Both the position numbers and the translations under genes were made by a program. The notes below the pieces were generated by a model. The model was not told the origin of the DNA. It searched no databases and saw nothing but the letters and a program-made list of their open reading frames with translations. Positions 1-37,975 of a stretch of DNA of 64,000 nucleotides are shown in pieces. Location: assembly GCA_029718625.1 (NCBI GenBank), contig CM056380.1, forward strand, positions 46,909,017-46,973,016, written 5' to 3'. The first letter of the stretch is position 1; each line of letters begins with the position of its first letter. This DNA comes from Synaphobranchus kaupii (taxonomy: Eukaryota > Chordata > Actinopteri > Anguilliformes > Synaphobranchidae).

Positions 1-3000
1 CTCCCATCTTCCTCCACCTTAGCTTGACGCACCTTTGTGTGCGTATGTAGGCCCAGTGGCCCCTGGCCCCGCCCACAAACCTGTACATAGTGGTTTAAAC
101 CCCCTCTTGGTGATATTACCTGTCAGCGCTTGTACAAAACGGACCGAAAGCTAGCGAACGCAACGATCGATACGAGCTTTTCACCAGTGTGAAATGTGAT
201 GTATACAGTTTCCATTCGCATGCCACAAACCATACTGCTAAAATAACGTGATTCGCACACGTGCCAAACCTTTAAATATCTAGTGCCACTGAAACACATG
301 AGGCTAGTGTATATGCAGGCCATTGGTGAAAATATATCTATCAGTATTTCTTTGGTGTGGGGGGAAAAAAAAGTCTTCCTCAGTAGTCTCTTCATTGTTT
401 GGTTAGGACCTGGGTTGAAGTGCCAATCGGAGTCGGTTCAATTCTGCGTTTCATAGAAAATCGGGCCAAAGACCCGCACTGTTTACACTCAAGCCTTGAA
501 CCAATCAAAACTGTTTACCCCACCAGCCAATCAAAATCCATAAACTTAGCTGGTGCACAGCTTTTGCTGTTCATTTATCAACGTATTTATGTCTGAGAGA
601 ATCCATCTGCGAGAGGACGGCCAATTTTGGGTAACCGCGCAGTTTGGTCAAGGCCTCGGTGTGCCCAGTGTGGGCCGGCCTCTGCTTCTATTCCTCCGTC
701 TTTTTCTATTTCTCTCTCTCTCATTCTCAGCCTCTCCTTCCTCCTGTCCACTGAACAGTGACACAGCACTGAAGTGTGAAGATGTGAGTGTCTGACTATC
801 AGACCACAGATCTATTCACTGCCATAGACCGGCCTTTCCTATGATATGTGTCAGTGATGATGTCTCATGCTTTTCTGGCTCTTTATGGTCATAGTACCAG
901 TTCCTGTCTTTGAGTGGTTCACCAACAGCGATTTCCCAGCAGCGTTGTTTTAGGGGTCAGGCAGCGGGTGACGCATCCGCAAATCAGTGCCAAACCGAAA
1001 AGGATCTTCATTTATTCACACAGAGCTACTTCCTGTTTTGGCACCAGTGTGTGGATGCAGCATGGTCTGTCCTAACCGTATTTTAATAGTCCACCGTTGA
1101 CCAGAGTATGTCATCTGGAAGATTTACATTTAAAAAAGGACTGCCGTTTCCCATTCTAGTGAAAGGTCAAAATTAGGACATCAAACTGTCTGGATTGTAT
1201 CAGTGATTAATTTATGCATTAGACAGCGGTTTGTTTTTTTAGTTATTTATATTGGGTTTATTTATATGAAGCAGCCACCGATCACTGCCTTGGTTGTCAC
1301 GCTTGAGGACGGAAGCAGGCCCTGTGTTCTCGAAAATCGCTCTCGATTGGCGAGGCGGTCGCGACCTGTCGGGAAGCAAAAAGGCATTTGTATGGAATCC
1401 CTTAAGAGACCGGAGACGTAACCTGGAGGCCGAGGTGTCGGCAGCGTGAGCCGTTGGCTGTTAGCGGCCGATAAGCCCACCACGCCTCCTTAAAGGGGCC
1501 CTGATAGCGTGGGTCCGGGCTACGTTTAGAGACGCTGGCCTTCACAATGCGTGCGCCAAGTTTCGTAAGAGCGTCCCCCGCTCCCTATAATAAAGTACCT
1601 ATCGTAGATATCCCAGCATTACTCTGGGTTATTAAAATAGGGCCGTGACAGACTGATATATAACTTTAGTGGTGTTCAGCCGGAACTAAGCAACTCTTTA
1701 TTTCCATTGCTCTTTCCAGTTTGGCACCAATTAGTAGACGCGTCACGATCCGTCTTGACCCCGTTTTAATAACCCAGCTGTGCATGTTGTTGCTACTGCG
1801 GGCATCGGAGCGTGCACGGCGCATGTCTTCAGCGCGGATATCCCATCGCAGCCCGCGTCCGCGGTTTAGGATTGCGGCTGGCTGTGGCGTGATCGCTTTT
1901 TTTGGGGGGTGTAAAATGCCAGGAGCTTAATAACAGTGCATTAGTACAATAATCTCTCCCGCCACGGATACGCTTGTGATGCACAGCGCCCGCGGCTCCC
2001 GCCATCGACTACGACCGATTCATAGTGTCTGTTGCTCCCTGCTTTTCGGTATTTATTAAGCGCCGGGCCGCAGTAGGTCTGGGTGAAAATTAAGAATGCC
2101 AACACTCTACCTGTTTAAGCTAAGATGTAGCAAAAATTTTAGGTGGTAGAAGGGTGTTCTGTAGGATTTCTTTTTGTATTATAGGTTTAAAAAAAATAAA
2201 ATTATGTGAGAATCCTGTGAGAAAACTTTGACAGCAGATTTGTGGCGAGTGGGTGAGGGGTATTAATGGGATGTCCACAATAACGGGAATCTCTCGTGAG
2301 TGTTTAACTAACCAGAGAGATCCTGTGCCAGTGACAGTATTCACAAGGAAACATGCCCAGGCTGGTTTAGTGATAATACAGTTGGTTTATTATTTGAGTG
2401 ATTAAACATTGCAGACAGATTTTTAAAAATGACATTATTATTATTATGATGATTGTTATTATGACTATTTTTGTCACATTTAACTAAAAGCTGCCAATCC
2501 AGTATCAGTTTGCGTGAGTTGTCTGCCATGTCTGTTAGACAGACACACCTTTGGTTTTTTGTATGCTAACCTCTGTTAATAAAATGTTTATAAAGTTTAT
2601 TTTCGCCAAAGATATGCAATTGCATTATATATGGTATTACTGAATTAAAGATGTTCTTGTTTTACCACTTCTTCTTGTGATATTATTTGTTTCCAACTGT
2701 ATATTATTGTGCCTAAGATGTATACTTTACATGGAATATTGTCCACACACAATTCTATGTGATTGTTGTTGTGTGTGCGTTTGGTTAAGTACCCTAGCGA
2801 ATTATGTCAAAAACTGTTCAATAATAGCAACGAAAAAGCTGAGCCATGTAATTTAACCCTGTGTCCTACTTTTTCTCTGGTTATGTTATTGAGCAGTGTC
2901 GCCACCTTCTGTCTGGAATGTGTATTGACAAAACTGCTATTTTTCATTTACTATCCCGACATCTTGACGACACCTCAGTCTGTTGAACCTGTACTCAGTC

Positions 3001-3008
3001 TGTGTGTG

Positions 3009-3095
<87 letters not shown>

Positions 3096-5121
3096 AAGCA
3101 ATTGAACATTGGCACGCTTGAAGGCACAGGTAGATGGTACCTGTCTGTACCTGTTTATTCACCTGCAGCAACAGAACACACATATATCTTGTCATTCTTT
3201 GCTTGCTGCAAGCCATTTTTATATGAACTGTCATATATATTTATATCCATATTTCAATACAATGTATTTTTACACCATAGTACAAATTGCCTGAAATATC
3301 ACCCAGCTGAGTACTATTTAAAGTATGAAGTAACAATGTTTGAGGTGCTTTGGGACTTTTGATGGGAAGGCATTAAAAATGTCATCAATTTAATAAATAA
3401 TACAGTTCAAAATGTTATTGGGGTGAGGAGGGATAGTGGCCTTTCTGAAAAGGTACAACAGGGGGAGTACACTGCCTTCCTACGGTGAGAATGCTTGGCT
3501 TTCTCAACAGAAAAAGTGGGATGTTCATTTTTCATTTTAATCCGGCCAGATCGCTAGAATTGAAGGATTGGGGTCCCTAACGTTGAGCCGTCACCTGGGA
3601 TCTGGGACCTGTGTGGGGGAAAGGGTCCCCACTGCCCAAAAGCCCTCATCCCCGTTGTCTACCTGTTGGTGCCAAAATAGCATTGTGCTAATCGAGGTTG
3701 TAAGTGTTTCAGTGTGTCTCCAGTGGCAGCCCCATTAAAACGCTTGTGACGACGCCTCCTCATTAATTAATTTATCATGGGGATGCTGCTCGCACAAAGC
3801 AGGACTGGATCATGGCTTGCTTGGACACGCCCCTGAAGCTATTGGCCTCACCCTGATTGTTAGTTCAATACCAGGGGTCTCCTCTCATGCCGGTTGTAGC
3901 TTGTAGCCCCTCCTACCCCCCCCCCCCCTCCATTCCTCAATTCTGCAGAAATTCAGAATGCCCCTCCCCCCGCAACCCACCAACCCCTGCCACCCTAGCA
4001 ACTGCACCACGCCAACAGTTACCAGGCAACCAGACAGAACTGAAGCCTCTAGCAGTGTGCTGGTGTTGTGTGTACGGGGGGGGGGGGGGGGGGACAAATG
4101 ACACGGTGTGAGAGGACACTATGCAAAGCAATGTGTGTGAGAGGAAAAGCATGCAAGATTTATTTTTATTTCATTTTATTTTTTTTCCTTGGGTTTGGGA
4201 GTGAATGACAATGAGAGATGAGCGTGTTTGTTTGACTGGGAGATGCCTGACCGTGTCCAAAGAGTCTGTTTCATGTGAGAACAATGTTATAGTGTGACGT
4301 CTGTGAGACTAATGCTGAGACTAATGCTGAAATGACAGGCAGAAGATCTACAATTCTTCAGATGTACTGCCTTTGATATTTCATGCCTGAGTGATGAGGT
4401 AAGTAGTAGAAGTATTCCTATCCCCGAATGTTTCACTTCCAAATATGCTTTTTTTTTTTGATGGAGCCAAGCAATGGAGTCAACTGCTGGGGAAAATAAG
4501 GATTCCTCAGTTTGTCTTAAATATCTAGTCTTGAAGTACACATCACTTCTATAGCTGCAATCTACTTGTTTCAGATTAAATGCTTTCCTCAGTTTGCAAC
4601 GGAGGGTTTCTAATATAAAGTCCAAGAAGGAACCAAAGTTTAACCCACAGTACTGGCCCTCAGTCTACCTGGACAACTTCAATTTATGTTATTTTACATA
4701 ACCCAGATCACAGAGTAATAGTAATTGCACTGCCCTTTCTGCAGACACTCAAACTACATTTCGCTTACGTAGGGAAATTCGAGGTTGCAGCTGCAGTCTT
4801 GTACTATGGATTTAAACCGAGTTCAGCAAGTTTTAATGAAAGGTGCTGACAAGAGACTACCTTCACAATAACATTCAAACAATGGAATGTGACACTAACA
4901 CGAGTTACTCATCCAAACTCTAGAGGTCACTGTTGTCCCGTAAAGACAAGCAAATGTATTCAGCCTCAGAGCTTGTTCCTAGCTTGTCGTTAACCACAGA
5001 ACTCAGTAGCCTAGTTATCATAATGGACCATGAACCCTGCATTTTCTTCGGGTTTAGCTAAGAAATTCTGGTTACGTGTGTTGCCATTAATTAACTAGAT
5101 GAACAATTCTTAAATAAATTG
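1..5121. other. Intergenic DNA upstream of ppp1r21, no gene recognised
   Basis: No exon-like homology was recognised on either strand. The region holds low-complexity DNA: a TG microsatellite (3010-3093), a poly-C run near 3919-3928 and a poly-G run near 4077-4093. In tetrapods FOXN2 lies upstream of PPP1R21, so part of this stretch could be the 3'UTR of a foxn2 orthologue. AATAAA words occur (for example 2578-2583), but no FOXN2 coding sequence is visible, so that is only a synteny guess. Confidence 0.6.
3010..3093. repeat. (TG)n microsatellite
   Basis: About 42 uninterrupted TG dinucleotides in intergenic DNA. Confidence 0.97.
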
Positions 5122-5703
5122 TAGGTGTGGTTGCTTCGCAGTGGTATCAATTGCTGGAAATGCTATTGAAAGGTGGTAATAGGCTATGGTATAGTGTGAG
5201 GTGGTAAATAAAAGGTGGAAATGGTATGAAGTGGTAATGCGGTATAAAGGGATCTAAAGAAGGTGAATGTTCAAATATGGTGATGTATTTTGTGGTAAGT
5301 AGTCTAAAGAATCTGGAAGTGATACAAAGAAGTAATTAATTGTGATGAAAGTACACAAAGGTTATGTCAAATTATCTGGGATAGTATTGTTAGGTCATAA
5401 CAGTGTTGTAGAGGAAGGCATTGTGTGTCATAAGCAGTGTAATATGTTACAGCATCCACATTCTATTGCATCGGTTTTCAAAATGTGCCTATTGACTCCC
5501 ATACATTTTTTTGGCGATAAAAAGGTAAATTATCTGAAAAAGTGTATATGGTATAAAGGTAAAAAGTAATAGCAATAGGTATAATATTAGGTATGAATGG
5601 TGTTGATGGTGGGAATGGTGTAGGAGGAGATAGGTTCTCAAAAAGTGGCGGAATAATAATAAGTATGGTGAATAACAATAGGTGTGGTTTCACAACCACA
5701 CCT
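5122..5703. repeat. Putative short-TIR element with C-poor, GGTA-rich interior
   Basis: The 12-mer TAGGTGTGGTTG begins at 5122, and its reverse complement closes the segment at 5692-5703. The interior is strikingly poor in C on the + strand and full of degenerate GGTAT/GGTAA/GGTG words. It has no coding potential. No target-site duplication was identified, so assignment to a MITE is tentative; a decayed tandem repeat is the alternative. Confidence 0.4.
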
Positions 5704-6059
5704 AATTAGTTATTATAGAGTTCCGGAATAAAATAGCACGTTCTGAATCAGAGGCGACATTAAACTTTCGTAGCATCTTGGTAATATATACGATCTTTGC
5801 TACCAACCCTGTCTGTTTTGATGAACTTTGACCCTAAGCCGGAAGCTGCGGCCTGGGATTGTCTGATCGGATGATGATTTTTGGAGAATGCCGCTTCAAT
5901 GTGCTTAAAAATGGAAATGGTTTGTTTTGTGTTTGAAAGAGTGTATTTGTCAGTGGGATATCAGTTAAATGTTGAAATACGTTGTCTAAGTGTATTACAT
6001 AGACATTAGTTAGAAATAACAACTGTTGAATAAAATTGATTTGCGGTGTGTTTCTCGAT

Positions 6060-6698
6060 AGCTGCTACAATATAACGTAACGTTAGACGTTAAGACATTG
6101 TTGTGGAAAAATAACGTTACAGAAACGAATACGCTACTAACGTTAACCGTAGACGACTTTCTAGTCAGCTAAGTTAACTTGGATGGTGCCATACGATTTG
6201 ACCCACTGCAATAGCCAACGTTAGCTAACGTTATTGCAACTCTGGCAGAGCGTATTTTATTCATGATACTGTACGTTTGTCTAACTAATGTTAGCTGTAA
6301 TGCTACATTAGATAAATAGCTAGCTAACGTTATAGAAAATATTTGCTATATTTTCCAGTTCACTAGTGGTACAGTAATGTTAGCGAACATCAATTTTCTA
6401 ACGTTACGTGTTTTGGCAAAATGAATTGTGCATGAATGAGCTGCCATCCATCCTGTCTGTCTATAGGTCAGTCCCCGCAACAGACACGGCTGTTAACGTT
6501 AGCTAAATTAGCTTTTGGTAACAGTCATCCTGCGTACAGGGACACTGTTTACACGCCAGTTGGTTGCTAACGTAACGTTACCATCCGCTTAATTTTTCTG
6601 CTGTTTTCATAACGTCAGCTAGCCCCAGCAAAATAAAGAGTATTAACGTAACGTTAGTTAGCTAGCTAGCTCATTATTCGTTCAACCAAATAGAAGCA
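6060..6698 (+). promoter_or_regulatory. Presumed ppp1r21 promoter/5'UTR, AACGTT-rich
   Basis: This is the stretch just upstream of the ppp1r21 start codon. The palindromic word AACGTT occurs about ten times, often as TAACGTTA or in the chain AACGTTAGCTAACGTTA, and is mixed with GCTAGC palindromes up to the start codon. No TATA box is evident at a convincing place. The transcription start is not determined from sequence. That this is the promoter is inferred from position. Confidence 0.5.
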
Positions 6699-32111
<25,413 letters not shown>

Positions 32112-32630
32112 GATGCCCTGGAGAAACGGACCCCTTTGCACGAGACAGGCCAGGGGACGACCGGGACCGCAGAACCGCACTGGCGTGGTCTCACCACTGC
32201 TGCCGGAGGAGAGGAGGGAGGGAGGAGAGGAGGAGGAGAGAGGAGGTGGGGCTGTCTATACCTCTGCGCTGTGGGACTGTGGCGATGATGACGGGGGCTG
32301 GGACGAGCGGCGGAGGAAACGCCCTTTTTCTGTATCTCTGTACAAATATAAACACTGACTGCGAAGTGCTTCCTGTCGCGGGAGGAAACAGCTGCTTGGC
32401 TCGACGCCGAGGGAGAGGAGGAGGAGGAGGAGGAGGAGGAGGACGAAGCGCTCTTCCAGTGGCAGAGGGAAGACGAAACGAGCAGCGCCCCCCCGGGTGA
32501 TCAGCGAGGGCAGGGAGGGGACGGGGGCGTGGCCCTGCTGACCACCCGAAGGGAGGGGGGACGGGCATTTGTGTGAGCGTGAGAAATATAGCTCGTGCAT
32601 TTGTGTGCACTCCTAACTGTGGGATGAAAT

Positions 32631-32664
<34 letters not shown>

Positions 32665-32688
32665 TGCTCAAAGATGTGAGAGAGAAAT

Positions 32689-32719
<31 letters not shown>

Positions 32720-32750
32720 TCAAAGATGTGAGAGAGAAATTATGTGGATA

Positions 32751-33298
32751 TACACTGCCCGGCCAAAAAAAAAAGTCGCCATTGCACCCGTCATGCATAG
32801 TGCCCACTGTACAAGCCTCTGGAGGCAGTGTTATGATCTGGGGTTGCTTCAGTTGGTCAGGTCTAGGCTCAGCAACATTATGCAGCAATAAAATGAAGTC
32901 AGCAAAGTACCTGAATGTACTGAATGACCAGGTTATCCCATCAATGGGCATATGCCAGGATGACAATGTCAAGATTCATCGGGCTCAAATTGTGAAAGAG
33001 TGGTTCAGGGAGCATGAGGAATCATTTTCACACATGAATTAGCCACCAGATTCCTGACCTTAACCCCATTGAAAGTCTTTGGGATGTGCTGGAGAACACT
33101 TTACGGAGTGGTTCGACTCTCCCGTCGTCAATACAAGATCTCAGCCAAAAACTTATGCTACTCTGGATGGAAATAAATGTTGTGACATTGCATAAGGTTG
33201 TCGAAACAATGCCACAACAAATGCGCGCCGTAATCAAAGCTAAAGGCGGTCCAACGAAATATTAGAGTGTGCGACTTTTTTTTTGGCCGGGCAGTGTA
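32751..33298 (+). mobile_element. Tc1/mariner-like transposon fossil, internally deleted
   Basis: Terminal inverted repeats start TACACTGCCCGGCCAAAA and end TTTTGGCCGGGCAGTGTA, with TA at both tips. The interior keeps the C-terminal part of a Tc1-type transposase: [15 protein letters not shown], then a degraded QDN-like box ([11 protein letters not shown]), then a NPIE-like box near 33063-33075. The frame is broken by an in-frame TAG at 33040-33042 and a downstream frameshift. The N-terminal DNA-binding half is deleted. It is inactive and lies in the presumed ppp1r21 3'UTR. Confidence 0.9.
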
Positions 33299-33509
33299 TG
33301 TTGGAGAAGTGTGTGTGAGTGTGCATGCGTGCAAGTTGTGTTTGAGTGTGTGAGGGAGAAGGCGATTGTGTGTTGTGTGTCTGTGTGCATACAGTTGTGG
33401 CTGGGGTAAAATGATGTGTCTGAGTGCGTGCATCATTTGTGATAACGTGCGTATGTGCCTATACTCAAAAAGTACCAATTGTGCTACTTGTCCCCTCTGA
33501 ATCATAGGC

Positions 33510-33850
33510 CCCGGTCTATCACCGGGTCATCTCTCACTGACCCAGCAGGCCCCAGTTTATCACCGGGGCATCTCTCACAGACCCAGCAGGCCCCAGTTTA
33601 TCACCGGGGCATCACTCACAGACCCAGGAGGCCCCAGTTTATCACCGGGGCGTCTCTCACAAACCCAGCAGGCCCCAGTTTATCACCGGGGCGTCTCTTA
33701 CTGATCCAGCAGGCCCCAGTTTATCACCGGGGAATCTCACGGTGACCCAGCGGACCCTGGTCTGTCTGTCACCGGGGAATCTCACGGTGACCCAGTGGAC
33801 CCTGGTCTGTCTGTCACCGGGGAATCTCACGGTGACCCAGTGGACAGGCT
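33510..33850 (+). repeat. 41/45-bp minisatellite
   Basis: About five copies of a 41-bp unit with CCCCAGTTTATCACCGGGGC, then three copies of a diverged 45-bp version (ACCCTGGTCTGTCTGTCACC). Confidence 0.92.
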
Positions 33851-34050
33851 GAGTCCTCATAGGGTGTCTGTATGCCATGAAAGCTTTAACTCTCCTGACA
33901 GAGGGAACAAAGGAGCCAAACCTATGTCTTTCTCTGTCATCTTCCTCTGTAGCGGCTTCACAGCGGTTTTTATCCACAGAGCAAAAACGGGCGGCGATTG
34001 GTGGCCTCTGCCGGAGTTTCTCAGACCAATAGGAATCGCTGACGGATCTA

Positions 34051-34056
34051 AATAAA
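34051..34056 (+). terminator. Candidate polyadenylation signal of ppp1r21
   Basis: AATAAA followed by T/GT-rich sequence. It is the first canonical hexamer downstream that I noticed in unique sequence. Confidence 0.4.
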
Positions 34057-34765
34057 GTTTACTGTTAATGTACACTCCATTTTTATTGGACACACAGGAC
34101 TGTGGTTCAGTGCACTTTTTTCCTTTTAAAAGAATTACAAAAAATATATATAGGCATTTTATTTCGTACTGGGAAAAAACTCAAACTCTTTGTCTTGTTT
34201 ATTATTGAATTGATAAAAGTGCTGTTTTATGTGGTTTAACTGTTCTTGATCAGAAACAACATCAGTAATATAATCCACAATAGGAGGGTAATACCATAGA
34301 TATCCTACCACATGGCGTCTATGGTAGTTACTGCAGTGCTGCCACTGGTCTTTTGTATGAGGTACAAGATTAGCGGCTGCCCTGTTGGACCCAAGTGACA
34401 CTGTTTCTGGGTAGCAGAAGATCAGTCACATTTTAGGTTGTTTGTGTATCCATTCAGTGTTGAGTATTACTGCCTATTATGATCACATGTACTCTGTCCA
34501 ACTGAAATGAATACATAGGCTAAAATAAAAAGGTGGACAACATGATTGCCTTGTGCCTAGATTCCATGGGAGGAACTTTGTTCACATGCTTGACAGAATT
34601 TTGGAAAAGAAGACAAATTGTCACGAAGTTTGGGCCAATATGACATAAACACTTGCATAGTTTGGAAATTCAAGGGCTACTTTGTGAAGTTGGTGGCTGT
34701 CATGATTTTGGGAAGAAGATGGCCGCCCGCAGATGATGATCATCATCATCGATCCATTATCTAAC

Positions 34766-35541
34766 CAGGGGTGCGTCCCACTACTCGAAAAACAGGCCCT
34801 CCCTTCCTCCACCACCACCACCTCTACTCCCTTCCTCCACCACCACCACCTCTACTCCCTTCCTCCACCACCACCACCTCTACTCCCTTCCTCCACCACC
34901 ACCACCTCTACTCCCTTCCTCCACCACCTCTACTCCCTTCCTCCACCACCACCACCTCTACTCCCTTCCTCCACTACCACCACCTCTACTCCCTTCCTCC
35001 ACCACCACCACCTCTACTCCCTTCCTCCACCACCACCACCTCTACTCCCTTCCTCCACCACCACCACCTCTACTCCCTTCCTCCACCACCACCACCTCTA
35101 CTCCCTTCCTCCACCACCACCACCTCTACTCCCTTCCTCCACCACCACCACCTCTACTCCCTTCCTCCACCACCACCACCTCTACTCCCTTCCTCCACCA
35201 CCACCACCTCTACTCCCTTCCTCCACCACCACCACCTCTACTCCCTTCCTCCACTACCACCACCTCTACTCCCTTCCTCCACTACCACCTCCTCTACTCC
35301 GTGCCCCGGAAACGGATCTTTGTGTTTTAATCTAATGTTACTGATTACATCTTAATTACGTATTAATGGTTACATATTAATTAATGTCTCGACACAAACC
35401 GCAATGTCAGGTACATTGTATACTTTATATGTAATTAATTGTACTCAAAACGTTCAGGCAGTTTTCCATGCTTCCGGGTAGGAGAGGAGTGGTAGTGGAG
35501 GAAGGGAGGTAGGGAGTGAAGAATATTGGGACGCACCCCTG
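34766..35541. mobile_element. MITE-like element with CAGGGGTGCGTCCCA inverted ends
   Basis: A perfect 15-bp terminal inverted repeat lies at 34766-34780 and 35527-35541. Sub-terminal sequence is also partly palindromic (CTCCTCTACTCC against GGAGAGGAGTGG). It has no coding content. The interior is largely a minisatellite. Confidence 0.75.
34800..35300. repeat. 28-bp minisatellite inside the MITE-like element
   Basis: About 18 copies of CCTCCACCACCACCACCTCT plus ACTCCCTT, including one shortened copy near 34918-34930. Because 28 is not a multiple of three, all three frames stay open; this is not a gene. Confidence 0.96.
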
Positions 35542-35740
35542 CTTATTCCTGGTCAGGGTCGTGGGAGTAGGGGGGTGGATCATATCCCAGCATGCATTGG
35601 GGAAGAGGCAGGAATACACCCTGGACAGATCGCCAATCCATCGTAGGGCACACACACAATTCACTCACACACACATACCTATGGGCAATTTTGAGTCTCC
35701 AATTAGCCTAACCTGCATGTCTTTGGACTGTGGGAGGAAA

Positions 35741-37203
35741 AATTACATTACATTAATTTAGCAGACGCTTTTATCCAAAGCGACGTACAGTAAGTGCATA
35801 CAGAGACATCATCAAGATCACTACAGAACAGACAAGACAAAGCACATTCTTCCCATAATGTAGCAGCTATCCCTAGTAATGAACGTTGATTGTAGTTCAC
35901 AGTAAGCTGTGGGTAAATCAGCAATACTACACTTCTATTCTAAATACTATTATAAACTATAATAAACAGACAGGAAACCAGGGAACTAGTAAACAGAGGG
36001 AACTGATATTCCTAGGTTAGGATATCAGTCAAGGTGGAGTCTGAAGAGGTGTGTCTTCAGGCCTCGACGGAATGCAGGCAGGGTTGGAGTAGAACATAGG
36101 GGAATGGGAAGTTCATTCCACCACTGAGGAGCTAAGGGAAAAACTCCGCAGTCGGGACGAGCGAGAGCCTTTGACACGGAGGGGGGGAAGTGCCAGTCGC
36201 CCTGCTGTAGAAGAGCGAAGTGGTCGAGCAGGAACATAGTTCTGGATTAAGTCCTGCAGGTAGGCGGGGCCTGTCCTATTGGCTGCAGTGTAGGCCAGGG
36301 TCAGAACTTTGAACCTGATCCTGGCTGCAACTGGCAGCCAGTGGAGTGACCTCAGCAGGGGGTTACATGGGAAAATTTCGGGAGGTTGAACACAAGCCGG
36401 GCAGCTGCATTCTGGATCAGTTGAAGAGGCAGAATGGTGCAGGCTGGTAGGCTTGCGAGCAGGGAGTTGCAGTAGTCCAGGCGTGAGGTGACCATGGTCT
36501 GGACAAGAAGCTGGATGGAGTAGGTGGTCAGGTACGGTCGAATCCTCCTGATGTTGTACAGGAGGAACCTGCAGGACCGAGCCGTCGCCCTGATGTGCTC
36601 TTTGAAGTCCAGCCGGTCGTCCAGGACCACCCCCAGGTTCCTTGCAGAGCGGGAGGCAGCCACCACGGTCCCGTCCAACGGTGATGGAGAGGTCATGTAG
36701 TGGGGAGGTCTTGTATGGCATGAAGAGGAGCTCTGTCTTGTCAAGGTTGAGCTTCAGGTGTAGCCATCCACTCAGAGATGTCAGTCAGACAAGCAGATAT
36801 CCTCTCCTTAACCTGTGGGTTAGAGGGAGGGAAAGAGAGGAAGAGTTGAGTATCATCAGCATAGCTATGGTATGAGAAGCCATGTGAATGAATTACTGAG
36901 CCAAGAGACTTAGTATACATAGAGAACAGCAGAGGACCCAGTACAGATCCCTGCGGGACTCCCGTAGACGGGATGGGGAGCAGAGACGGAACCCTTCCAG
37001 GAGACTTGGTAGGATCTATCAGTGAGATACGATACAAACCAAGAGAGGGCAGTTCCAGAAATGCCCATCTCAGCGAGTGTGGAGATCAGGAGTTTGTGGT
37101 TGACCGTGTCGAATGCCGCAGACAGGTCAAGGAGAATCAGAACAGAGGAGAGAGACGAGGCTCTAGCAGTGGCGAGTGCCTCCGTCACAGCCAGGAAACC
37201 CAC
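35741..37203 (-). mobile_element. L2-like LINE, 5'-truncated, frames broken
   Basis: Read on the - strand from about 37203. It encodes reverse-transcriptase blocks: LLDLSAAFDTVNHKLL, then [13 protein letters not shown], then the catalytic YADD (about 36852-36863). Next come the C-terminal RT-thumb region (LGVVLDDRLDFKEHI, LDYCNSLLASLP, LHWLPVAARIRFKVL) and ELPIPL near the stop. Several frameshifts separate these blocks. The 3' end carries the fish L2/SINE tail (GTCGCTTTGGATAAAAGCGT), a typical target for L2-driven retrotransposition. The endonuclease domain is missing. Confidence 0.9.
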
Positions 37204-37814
37204 GCGAATAACAATAATAATGCCAGGCTGTCTCCTGACCGGGTCACTGCTTTCCCAAAGGCTGGTGAGTCAGATGGGGTCTGCCTGCATGCAGCCCTGT
37301 GCTCGATCTAGCGTATGTGACCATGCAGCGCTCCCCAATGAATCACTGCTGGACTCTTGGCCCAACGTGTGCTTTGTTTGCTTTAGACACATTCCCAGGA
37401 GACTCTGTAACCTCCTCCCAAGTGTTTGTTGTCCTGGGGGCCGGCTGCAAGACGGCCGTCCTGTTCCTTCTCTCACTCTCTCTCTCGTACGTGGCTGGCT
37501 TTCACTCTCATCCCAATCCCTCCCACTCAGTCGCTTCCCAGCACTGATTCCTGGGCCCTGACACATGTATCAAACCTCTGTTTGCTGCTATGTCTGAGCA
37601 GAGACCTACTTCGTCTAACTTCTTTATTTTGTGGCGGAGGGGTGTAAGGTGGGAGAACGAATGTTCTCCTGTAAGATTAATATACTCTTTAAAAAAAACT
37701 AAGTGTACGCAGGTATAGAAAACACTAGTAGGGAAGATATGTACGTATACATATATGGTTATGACAATGCGCTTTGTTTATCACAGGTAGTGGGTCGGCC
37801 TTCCAAATTCATAC

Positions 37815-37975
37815 AGTTTAAAAGGTGCACGTTGGCCCGCACTCCAATGATTAATCAAGCAAGAGATTTAAAGTTATTGTACTTTATTTTCGTTTCAAGG
37901 CGGACATGTTTCGGCTCATGCCGTCTTCAACGCCATAATCATTGTGAGTGTGGGCCTCCGTGCACCTTTTAAACT
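37815..37975. repeat. 161-bp inverted-repeat (hairpin) element
   Basis: Arms of about 40 bp (37815-37855 and 37935-37975), starting AGTTTAAAAGGTGCACG and ending with its complement. They flank a centre containing ACATGTTTCGGCTCATGCCG. MITE-like, but the family is unknown to me. Confidence 0.65.

Larger units (their letters stand above)
32112..34075 (+). other. Probable ppp1r21 3'UTR
   Basis: GC-rich just after the stop (a GGAGGA run at 32417-32443), then TG microsatellites (32632-32662, 32690-32719), a Tc1 fossil, and a minisatellite. It ends at a candidate polyadenylation signal. The extent is inferred; an earlier poly(A) site is possible. Confidence 0.45.
34750..35740 (-). mobile_element. 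Dispersed fish repeat, - strand, interrupted by a MITE-like element
   Basis: The sequence at 35542-35740 is the reverse complement of a repeat also present at 57521-57755 (shared words CACAGTCCAAAGACA, GCTAATTGGAGACTC, GACCAGGAATAAGC). Its 3' tail (GGTTAGATAATGGAT) continues on the far side of the insertion at about 34750-34765. Confidence 0.7.

Noticed and set aside
1..3400. 3' end of a foxn2 gene
   Set aside because: Expected from tetrapod gene order, but no coding sequence can be read here.
34733..35355. Long Pro/His/Thr-rich open frames
   Set aside because: Product of the 28-bp minisatellite, which stays open in all three frames.
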